From: Thermodesulfobacteriota bacterium
Lineage (GTDB): Bacteria; Desulfobacterota; Desulfomonilia; Desulfomonilales; Desulfomonilaceae
Direction of reading: 5' to 3'
Length of the DNA stretch: 12,763 bases
Assembly: GCA_030837305.1 (NCBI GenBank)
Contig: JAUPKT010000118.1
Location: forward strand, 1-12,763
Part shown: positions 7,180-12,251 of the stretch, one piece after another
Layout: every line of letters begins with the position of its first letter
How positions within the stretch are numbered: the first letter of the stretch is position 1
Notes under the pieces: generated by a model
Told to the model about the DNA's origin: nothing
Seen by the model: only the letters and a program-made list of their open reading frames with translations
The model's database searches: none
Translations under genes and position numbers: made by a program

Positions 7180-8328
7180 ATGTCGCAGGCGCTATCAGGA
7201 GTCAGGATACTTGATTTGAGTATGAACCTGCCCGGGCCGTATATGACATGGCTTCTGGCTTTGATGGGAGCGGAAATCCTGAAGGTCGAGAACCCCGCCG
7301 GGGGTGACTACGCCCGTGTCTTGGGTGGAGGGAAAAATACTCCATATTTTGAAGCCGTGAACCGAAATAAGAAGAGCCTGACTCTCAACCTCAAACATCC
7401 TGAGGGGCAGCGTCTTTTTCACAAATTGTTGTCCGTGTACGACATTGTTGTTGAGGGCTTTCGACCAGGTACGATGGCGCAATTCGGCCTGGATTTTGCC
7501 TCATTGTCTCCCAATTATCCTCGTTTGATCTATGTTTCCATCAGCGGATACGGTCAGGACGGCCCTTATCGGTCTAGGGCGGGTCATGATATTAACTATT
7601 TGGCACTGGCCGGCATTCTAGGCATGACAGGAAGTCGAGAGGGGGACCCGGCGCTTCCCGGCATTCAGATTGCCGATCTTGCCGGGGGAAGTCTTATGGC
7701 CTTGTGTGGACTTCTTGCAGCAATTATCCAGCGGGAAAAGACCGGTAAGGGTCAATTCGTTGACACTTCCATGTTCCACGGTTCCTTGTCTTTGGCCACC
7801 ATGGTTTTCGCCGGGATCGATCAGGGACTGGAACAGCCTTTGCCGGGCAAGATGCTTCTCAACGGTCGTTTCCCCTGCTACGGGCTTTATCGGACAGCAG
7901 ACGGTTCGTACATGTCATTGGGGGCACTAGAATTTAAGTTCTGGGAAAGCTTCTGCCGAGCAACGGGCCGTGAGGACCTCATAGCCAAACAATTTGGAGG
8001 CCCCGAGATCATAGCCGAAGTGGCGCAAATTTTTTGTGGCCGCAATCGAGAGGAATGGATCGAACTTATGAGAGATGCCGACGCCTGCTGTGAGCCCGTC
8101 TTAGCGCTGGATGAAGCTGTCAGCTCTCCGGCGGCAAACACTTTCGGCATGGTCAAACACATGGAAGATGGAAAACGTTTTCTGAGCACGCCGCTAAGGC
8201 TATCCAATTCACCTGTGCCGAAAGACATTCCAGCCCCCAGTTTGGGGCAGCATTCGCGGGAAGTCCTGAGAGAAATCGGACTGACTGCTACGGACTGTGA
8301 AGAATTGTCGCGACAGGGTGTAATCTGA
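7180..8328 (+). CDS. CaiB/BaiF family class III CoA-transferase
   Basis: Class III CoA-transferases move CoA between acyl-CoAs and free acids through an enzyme-bound mixed anhydride; the superfamily also includes alpha-methylacyl-CoA racemases. The 382-aa protein has the typical opening LSGVRILDLS followed by PGPYMTWLLALMGAEILKVE. The middle has NRNKKSLTLNLKHPEGQ and the SISGYGQDGPYRSRAGHD motif. The catalytic aspartate is in QIADLAGG, residue 166. After it comes EKTGKGQFVDTSMFHG, also characteristic. Length fits the family (about 380-400). I chose ATG 7180 because AAGGTGG lies 8 bases upstream; GTG 7162 in the same frame would add six residues but has poor spacing. It stands alone, ended by a strong hairpin. 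The substrate cannot be read from the sequence, and there is no partner acyl-CoA dehydrogenase or ligase nearby. Confidence 0.92.
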   Translation: MSQALSGVRILDLSMNLPGPYMTWLLALMGAEILKVENPAGGDYARVLGGGKNTPYFEAVNRNKKSLTLNLKHPEGQRLFHKLLSVYDIVVEGFRPGTMAQFGLDFASLSPNYPRLIYVSISGYGQDGPYRSRAGHDINYLALAGILGMTGSREGDPALPGIQIADLAGGSLMALCGLLAAIIQREKTGKGQFVDTSMFHGSLSLATMVFAGIDQGLEQPLPGKMLLNGRFPCYGLYRTADGSYMSLGALEFKFWESFCRATGREDLIAKQFGGPEIIAEVAQIFCGRNREEWIELMRDADACCEPVLALDEAVSSPAANTFGMVKHMEDGKRFLSTPLRLSNSPVPKDIPAPSLGQHSREVLREIGLTATDCEELSRQGVI

Positions 8329-8373
8329 TCTCTTGGGCTCTCAGAAGTTGACGTGTGAAGGGGAGAAGGAAGG

Positions 8374-8401
8374 CTCATTGCGGCAAACAAGCCGCAATGA
8401 G
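8374..8401. terminator. bidirectional terminator hairpin
   Basis: CTCATTGCGGC (8374-8384) pairs perfectly with GCCGCAATGAG (8391-8401) around a 6-base loop: 11 base pairs, GC-rich at the loop end. GTTTCTT follows on the plus strand and a pyrimidine-rich run follows on the minus strand. It sits between the convergent CoA-transferase and fmdB genes, the right place to end both transcripts. Confidence 0.75.
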
Positions 8402-8476
8402 GTTTCTTGGATTCGGAAATGTAACGCTAGTGTCACCGAGCTTTCTTATGGTCGTTCCCGACGACCGTTATCACCC

Positions 8477-8674
8477 TCACGAGAAACCGCCTGATGTCTT
8501 TCCACAGGATGCCGGACTGTCCCCGTCGAGTCCTCTGCATGAAAACACAGAGAGGATTTTAGAAGTCTCTCCGGAACCACAAATCGGGCATTCAGGTTTG
8601 GTGTCATCGGAGGCGAATACCAGTCGCTCAAATTCTTTATCGCATTGAGCACATTTGAATTCGTAAATAGGCAT
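8477..8674 (-). CDS. FmdB-family zinc-ribbon protein
   Basis: This small protein of 65 aa opens with MPIYEFKCAQC, the hallmark of the FmdB/CxxC_CxxC_SSSS family. Two CxxC pairs (C8/C11 and C29/C32) form a rubredoxin-like zinc ribbon. A Ser/Gly-rich tail with two more cysteines (46 and 57) follows. The family is named after a putative regulator of formamidase genes in Methylophilus, but its general role is unclear. The start is ATG 8674 with GGAGGTGA 7 bases upstream. It lies 14 bases after the selenoprotein stop codon, so the two are almost certainly cotranscribed and may work together in metal or Fe-S handling (inference). The family call is strong; the function is unknown. Confidence 0.9.
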   Translation of the reverse strand: MPIYEFKCAQCDKEFERLVFASDDTKPECPICGSGETSKILSVFSCRGLDGDSPASCGKTSGGFS

Positions 8675-8688
8675 ACCTCACCTCCGCG

Positions 8689-8979
8689 TTAACAACTGCA
8701 GCTTCCACATGAGGCGCTCTCGAGTTCGGCCATAGGACCAAATATATTCGATTTTATCGCCAGGCCCCCGGCATCTTTAATAATGGTCATAGCGAAGGGA
8801 TCAACGATAACGTTCATACCATTCACCTGATAGGTTTGATCCCCTTCTTTTGGCTCATCCAGAGCCAAACCCATGCTGGGGCCTCCTCAACCGTAGCCGC
8901 CGAAAAACACTCTCACGGCAAGGCTGCCGGAGAGCTTTCCTTTAAAATAGTTTCTTGATTCTTCATCGATGGTGATCAT
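8689..8979 (-). CDS. HesB/IscA-like selenoprotein (in-frame TGA read as Sec31)
   Basis: Read from ATG 8979 to TAA 8691-8689, the frame holds 96 residues with one TGA at codon 31 (8889-8887). The reading is continuous in style on both sides: it begins M-I-T-I-D-E-E-S-R-N-Y-F, reaches VRVFFGGYG, then TGA, then GGPSMGLALDEP. The C-terminus is SCGSCSC (residues 90-96). The TGA lies where IscA/HesB proteins carry their first Fe-S cysteine; the two-cysteine C-terminal motif is also present. HesB-like selenoproteins are a described family, and a SECIS-like hairpin follows the TGA. The likely role is Fe-S scaffold, carrier or redox protein. AAAGG lies 9 bases before the start. Automated annotation may report only 8689-8874. 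The selenocysteine machinery is not in the window. The alternative is an inactivating mutation, less likely given the hairpin. Confidence 0.88.
8849..8869 (-). promoter_or_regulatory. bacterial SECIS-like hairpin
   Basis: On the mRNA, TTTGGCTC pairs perfectly with GAGCCAAA around the 5-base loop TGGAT. The loop begins 25 bases after the TGA codon. Bacterial SECIS elements bound by SelB sit directly downstream of the UGA with the apical loop roughly 16-37 bases away and a G in the first two loop positions. Here the second loop base is G. The hairpin lies inside the coding sequence, as bacterial ones do. Confidence 0.75.
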
Positions 8980-9028
8980 AGGATTGAACCTTTCTTTTCA
9001 TTGGTTGGTTTCCTTTTCGGTCAAGATA

Positions 9029-9057
9029 AATATATTGATATATAGATATATAGTCAA
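9029..9057 (-). promoter_or_regulatory. sigma70-type promoter of the selenoprotein-fmdB pair
   Basis: On the minus strand TTGACT (9057-9052) and TATATT (9034-9029) are separated by 17 bases. Five of six bases match in each box. The -10 is 50 bases upstream of the selenoprotein start codon. The spacer is made of two tandem copies of an AT-rich octamer, which may mark a regulator site. Confidence 0.7.
9037..9052. repeat. tandem octamer GATATATA x2 within the promoter spacer
   Basis: Two exact head-to-tail copies (9037-9044 and 9045-9052), followed by another G, occupy the spacer of the selenoprotein promoter and its edge with the -35 box. A protein bound here would compete with RNA polymerase. 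It may equally be chance in an AT-rich stretch. Confidence 0.4.
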
Positions 9058-9144
9058 GTGCTGTACTGACCGGACCGTCGCAATTTAATTTGTACGGAAG
9101 ACAGCGTGCAGCCAAATACGAGGAGAAAGGCTCAGTTTGGCGTT

Positions 9145-9696
9145 TCAAAAAAATTCATCAATAGTCATTTTCATCTTGCCCCAGTCCTCTTTCGTGGAGT
9201 CCGGTAACGCTTTGGTTTTTGATCCGGCCCCCGTGGTGGCAGCCCGGTCCGTCTTGCCGGTTTTCTTGGGAGTTCCTACTTTTGACGATCCAGGCGGTGT
9301 AGTGCTGATCAAAGATCGAATCTTCTCTTCGAGGCGGGATTTGATGTCGGACTCTCCAACGAGGAGGTCTTTGCCGATGACAATCAGAGGCACGGAGAGG
9401 TCCCTTTTCTTGTGGCTGGATTGCAGGCGGTTGAATGCCGTGTAATGCTCCTCTTGATCGATATCAAACTCTTTGACCTTGATGCCGTAGCTCTTTTGCA
9501 GGTCGACCAGAATGGCTTTGACGGACTCGCAATGCGGGCAGTCTTTGGACCAGAAGAACTCAATCTGGATGGCACGAGCAGCCGGTTTGGCGAACACGTC
9601 AAGTTTGCCGGAGGACAGGAAAATGACAGAGGCCAGACTTATCACTACGGAGAGTCTGTGAATATAAGAAAATCGCTTTTGCTCGATCGATGTCAT
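9145..9696 (-). CDS. exported or membrane-anchored thioredoxin-fold protein (CPHC)
   Basis: The 183-aa protein has a signal segment (residues 1-36: basic start, hydrophobic core RLSVVISLASVIFLSSG, and VFA before a likely cleavage point). A thioredoxin-like domain follows. FFWSKDCPHC places the active-site cysteines at 53 and 56, and SVP (101-103) supplies the usual cis-proline. The domain ends near residue 128; the remaining 55 residues are a Lys/Thr/Ser/Pro-rich tail ending MTIDEFF. It probably exchanges disulfides outside the cytoplasm; CPHC is the DsbA-type dipeptide, but this is not a DsbA fold because no helical insertion is present. I chose ATG 9696 because it overlaps the upstream stop as ATGA, implying coupling, and gives a normal signal peptide. 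A longer start at 9768 would overlap the preceding gene by 75 bases. Its substrate is unknown. Confidence 0.8.
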   Translation of the reverse strand: MTSIEQKRFSYIHRLSVVISLASVIFLSSGKLDVFAKPAARAIQIEFFWSKDCPHCESVKAILVDLQKSYGIKVKEFDIDQEEHYTAFNRLQSSHKKRDLSVPLIVIGKDLLVGESDIKSRLEEKIRSLISTTPPGSSKVGTPKKTGKTDRAATTGAGSKTKALPDSTKEDWGKMKMTIDEFF

Positions 9697-10037
9697 GGCG
9701 TAAATGGTTTTATCTTTGGTGGTATGGGATAGAATACGTGAACGTTTTTGTGAGTTCTGAAACCGCATGCTTCCCTCTGTATCAGCAACCACGCCAAGGC
9801 GTTTTCCGCCTGGTCTACTAAGAGATTATATTCCCCTATGGCCTTGCGTACGTCTTCAATGGCCCCGTGTTTCTCCGCCGCTGGAGCCTCAAAACAGATG
9901 GTTTTCAGATGAGCGACTGTGGGCAGCGCCCTATCAAGCTTTTCCAACAACTCTTCGAGTCGTGCCCCTGCGCTTCCAAGAGATTCCGCCATCTCTTTTA
10001 TGAGATCAGGTTCCTGGGCCTCGACTTCTCGGAACAT
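9693..10037 (-). CDS. hypothetical small helical protein
   Basis: I do not recognise this 114-aa protein. Residues 1-90 look almost wholly helical and charged: AESLGSAGARLEELLEKLDR and then a second amphipathic helix with AIGEYNLLVDQAENALAWLL, suggesting a helical hairpin or coiled coil. The C-terminal 25 residues are basic and end PIPPKIKPFTP. There is no signal peptide, and a single cysteine lies in each half. The frame is preceded by AGGAGG (10057-10052), 14 bases from ATG 10037, longer than usual. An ATG at 10043 has better spacing but is followed at once by TGA. It is coupled by an ATGA overlap to the thioredoxin-like gene, so the two probably act in one process. The function is unknown. 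Confidence 0.65.
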   Translation of the reverse strand: MFREVEAQEPDLIKEMAESLGSAGARLEELLEKLDRALPTVAHLKTICFEAPAAEKHGAIEDVRKAIGEYNLLVDQAENALAWLLIQREACGFRTHKNVHVFYPIPPKIKPFTP

Positions 10038-10270
10038 TCACATGAAAGCTACCTCCTGATGAATTAATATCATGTCTTGCCGGGGCGCTTCAACAAGGCC
10101 CAGGCGACTTGTCGATTTCCGACATGATGAAAGCTGTTCTGGAGCGGAATGTGGGATACTCCCCGATGTATTATGGGTTGCGGTGACTCTAAAGAAAAGA
10201 TCTCGGCAAATTTGCCACCTACCCATAAAGCAGAAAAAATGGAAGAGAGAGGACATTTTCTATAATTTAC

Positions 10271-10303
10271 TTGACTTTTTACGTATAACTTACTATGTAT
10301 AAA
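10271..10303 (+). promoter_or_regulatory. likely promoter of the two-domain secreted protein
   Basis: TTGACT (10271-10276) is a good -35. TATGTA (10294-10299) follows at 17 bases, and the better-matching TATAAA (10298-10303) follows at 21. The -35 is convincing; the exact -10 is uncertain. Transcription from here would give a leader of roughly 80 bases containing the hairpin at 10319-10361. Confidence 0.5.
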
Positions 10304-10318
10304 ACACTTTAAGCTACA

Positions 10319-10374
10319 GGATTCTCGGAAAAGCCACTGAGTCCCGAGGTCACGCGAATCCTTACGCCCCCGAG
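10319..10374 (+). promoter_or_regulatory. structured leader with alternative pairings
   Basis: GGATTC (10319-10324) pairs with GAATCC (10356-10361), and TCGG (10325-10328) with CCGA (10344-10347), enclosing a 15-base loop. A second copy of CCGAG (10370-10374) just before the GAGGAGG ribosome site could pair with CTCGG (10324-10328) instead. The two states exclude each other. I cannot match it to a known riboswitch class. Confidence 0.35.
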
Positions 10375-10389
10375 TGAGGAGGTCCCCAA

Positions 10390-11235
10390 ATGCCTGGGAA
10401 ATATTGCGTCGCAGCCAGGCTTGCGACAGTGTTTGCTTCCCTCGTCATCGTTTTCCTGGTGTCGCCTGCCAGTGATGCCTACCGAGTTTGCACGTTTAAG
10501 GGCACTGTAATCGACCATGGATGGCGGAGCATGACCGTAAAAACAAACGGTCAGTGCGCCGAGGTGAATGTTGGTTGGAGAACCAAGTACATCCCGAACC
10601 GTCGTCCGTGCATCGGCGAGTCGGTAGCCGTGGACTTCATGTTGGAAGACGGGTACATGAAGGCCACCAAAGTAGTGAGTTTGTCGCCTTTGCCGCCTGC
10701 AGCACAGTGTTTTCCTCCAGCGCCTCCAGGCTCTTCCGAATGCAGGACCGTTGGCGGGGAACCGCCCTCCACCGTGACTGATGGCTGTCCGCCGTCTCGG
10801 GCCATCGTATCAACCAGGCCGCCTGCACACGTTTCGGATCCGAGCTGGTCTCCCACATCGCCGCCACCTTCTTCTGAGAAACCTCCGACTGCAGCGCCGC
10901 CGGTGAAGAAACCTTCGGCCCCTGCCAAGAAAGAAGCGGCCAAGACTCCGCCGCCACCGGCCCCTCAGCCGCCTCGCGAGGAAGTAAAGGAACCGGCTCC
11001 TTCCGACGACAAGAAGGCCAAGGTTCTGTCGGGCGAGGTAGTTGCATCGTCTCCCAAGAGCTTATCACTGAGGGTCCTTGAAGAAGGAGAGACCGCAGAG
11101 GTAATCAACATTAAGGTCGGACTCAAGACAAAGTTCGTGCCTTTCAGGAGACCCGCGGTGGGCGAAAAGGTAAAGGTCGAATACAGGCAAGAAAACGGGG
11201 ACAAGTTCGGTTATACCGTGCAAGTCATTCAGTAA
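10390..11235 (+). CDS. secreted protein with two related beta-type domains and a Pro-rich linker
   Basis: This 281-aa protein has a signal peptide (residues 1-30, ending SDA before Tyr31) and should be exported. Domain one (about 33-97) and domain two (about 213-280) are relatives. Each begins with a GTV/GEV strand, has a central VGxxTK(Y/F)xPxRRPxxGExVxV block (61-81 and 243-263), and ends with a beta strand. The linker (about 98-208) is rich in Pro, Ala, Lys and Ser. Cysteines occur only in the N-terminal half, which fits an extracytoplasmic, disulfide-bonded domain. The repeated unit resembles small OB-like periplasmic domains such as DUF5666, from memory. The start is ATG 10390 with GAGGAGG upstream. 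The gene stands alone between its promoter and a long hairpin. The linker may span peptidoglycan or separate two binding modules (inference); the ligand is unknown. Confidence 0.75.
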   Translation: MPGKYCVAARLATVFASLVIVFLVSPASDAYRVCTFKGTVIDHGWRSMTVKTNGQCAEVNVGWRTKYIPNRRPCIGESVAVDFMLEDGYMKATKVVSLSPLPPAAQCFPPAPPGSSECRTVGGEPPSTVTDGCPPSRAIVSTRPPAHVSDPSWSPTSPPPSSEKPPTAAPPVKKPSAPAKKEAAKTPPPPAPQPPREEVKEPAPSDDKKAKVLSGEVVASSPKSLSLRVLEEGETAEVINIKVGLKTKFVPFRRPAVGEKVKVEYRQENGDKFGYTVQVIQ

Positions 11236-11251
11236 TACCTGTTCGCAATTA

Positions 11252-11285
11252 CGATCGAGAGCCGGCATAATCCGGCCCTCGATCG
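11252..11285. terminator. long hairpin between convergent genes
   Basis: CGATCGAG (11252-11259) pairs with CTCGATCG (11278-11285). After one mismatch, GCCGG (11261-11265) pairs with CCGGC (11272-11276) around the loop CATAAT. This gives 13 pairs in 34 bases, located 17 bases after the secreted-protein stop. There is no clear T-tract on either strand, so it may act as a bidirectional or factor-aided terminator, or protect the transcript end. Confidence 0.6.
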
Positions 11286-11399
11286 GCCACCAAGCCTGTC
11301 TCACTTACCCTGCAGATTTGATTTCCTCCCTCAACCCCTTCTTCCCCAACAAAATCATGTCTGCGGAAATCGGCTGCCCATTTCTTTGGCTCGACGGAT

Positions 11400-12239
11400 T
11401 CAAGTTCTCGATAAGCCATGAGCAACGGAGATTTTATCCTCATGGCGCATGAGGAAACCTTCCGACAAGAGTTGTTGCACAATGGTGTTTGTCCTCTCAG
11501 GATCGAACCCTATGAGACGCGCCAAATCAGTTTCACGAATAGCCCCCTGAGCCAACAGAAAACGAATGATCAGACCACGGACCTGACGATCCGAGTTTTC
11601 GAACCGCGCTTGTCGATGGAAATGAACGCTCTTCTTATTGGGGTTGATCCTGAGATCTTTCAGCATAGAGCCAAAATCCATAAGCGCGTAATACCAGTGT
11701 CGAGGGTTGATGCGGTCAAGGGTCTGATCCACAAGTGGGAGCAATTCTTTGTCGTGAACCGAAAGAGCTTTCTTGAAGAAAAAGTGTATGAAGACACGGC
11801 GAATATTTGTTTCGACAAAAACCACAGGCTTGTTATGGGCGAAAGCGCAGATGGCCCCTGCTGTTGCCCGCCCTATGCCCGGTAACGAGCATAGTTCGTC
11901 TGGAGACTTAGGGACAAGGCCTGCGAAATTCGTGATCAAGAGCTTGGCCGTCCGAAAAAGGGCAAGGGCTCGCCTATTGTACCCTAGTCCAGACCAGAGG
12001 CCGAGGACATCCTTCAACGGGCCGACAGCGAGTGAGTCCACGGCAGGAAACCGCCGGAGGAACGGGCGATACTTCGAAGCCACCCGCTGGACTTGTGTTT
12101 GTTGCAACATGAACTCCGAAACAAGTATTTCATACGGATTGTCGGTAGACCTCCAGGCAAACTCTCTCCCATTATCTTGGTAATAGTTTCGGATGCTCGT
12201 TCGGAAGTCTTCAATTTGTGCAGCGGTCAATTCCTTCAT
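11400..12239 (-). CDS. MutY-like adenine DNA glycosylase lacking the Fe-S cluster
   Basis: This 279-aa HhH-GPD protein aligns by eye with MutY. It has FAWR (27-30), then VSEFMLQQTQVQRV (40-53), in which E42 corresponds to the catalytic glutamate. Next come LGLWSGLGYNRRA (79-91) and the helix-hairpin-helix LCSLPGIGRATAGAI (116-130). After YYALMDFGS (183-191), MutY and endonuclease III carry four Fe-S cysteines; none is present here. The catalytic aspartate site of MutY is replaced by E143 in VETNIRRV. The C-terminal part (about 217-279) looks like a winged helix instead of the NUDIX-like MutY domain. It should excise mispaired or damaged bases, but A:8-oxoG specificity is uncertain. The start is ATG 12239, 12 bases after the upstream stop, with a weak ribosome site, so translation is probably coupled. 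The superfamily is firm. Confidence 0.85.
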   Translation of the reverse strand: MKELTAAQIEDFRTSIRNYYQDNGREFAWRSTDNPYEILVSEFMLQQTQVQRVASKYRPFLRRFPAVDSLAVGPLKDVLGLWSGLGYNRRALALFRTAKLLITNFAGLVPKSPDELCSLPGIGRATAGAICAFAHNKPVVFVETNIRRVFIHFFFKKALSVHDKELLPLVDQTLDRINPRHWYYALMDFGSMLKDLRINPNKKSVHFHRQARFENSDRQVRGLIIRFLLAQGAIRETDLARLIGFDPERTNTIVQQLLSEGFLMRHEDKISVAHGLSRT

Positions 12240-12251
12240 AATTCGATATAT

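Larger units (their letters stand above)
10038..10389. other. divergent intergenic region
   Basis: These 352 bases separate the helical-protein operon (minus) from the two-domain secreted protein (plus). The stretch near 10255-10310 is AT-rich and carries the likely plus-strand promoter. GTATAA occurs twice as a direct repeat 14 bases apart (10284-10289 and 10298-10303 region). ATGAAAGCT occurs at 10042-10050 and 10127-10135. I see no convincing gene inside, and no RNA gene I can name. Confidence 0.4.

Noticed and set aside
8689..8874. A 61-aa gene starting at ATG 8874
   Set aside because: It is the downstream part of the selenoprotein. The upstream frame (8979-8890) continues the HesB-like sequence and the TGA has a SECIS-like hairpin, so a separate short gene is unlikely.
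8887..8889. TGA as a nonsense mutation making the HesB-like gene a pseudogene
   Set aside because: The codon sits at the conserved Cys position, the rest of the frame is intact, and a well-placed hairpin follows.
9697..9792. Longer N-terminus for the thioredoxin-fold protein (starts at 9792 or 9768)
   Set aside because: It would overlap the upstream gene by up to 100 bases and give an abnormally long pre-signal segment. The ATGA junction at 9696 is a better start, although 9768 has a passable ribosome site.
10064..10093. Minus-strand promoter TTGAAG-18-TATTAA for the helical-protein operon
   Set aside because: The implied transcription start would fall on the ribosome site itself, leaving no room for a leader.
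10072..10302. 76-codon plus-strand frame in the divergent intergenic region
   Set aside because: No ribosome site, and the peptide looks random.
10321..10360. Cyclic-di-GMP (GEMM) or cobalamin riboswitch
   Set aside because: AAAAGCCACTG resembles short conserved pieces of both, but the rest of either consensus is missing.
11249..11482. 77-codon minus-strand frame overlapping the 3' end of the MutY-like gene
   Set aside because: It overlaps a well-supported gene on the same strand in another frame and includes the hairpin sequence.
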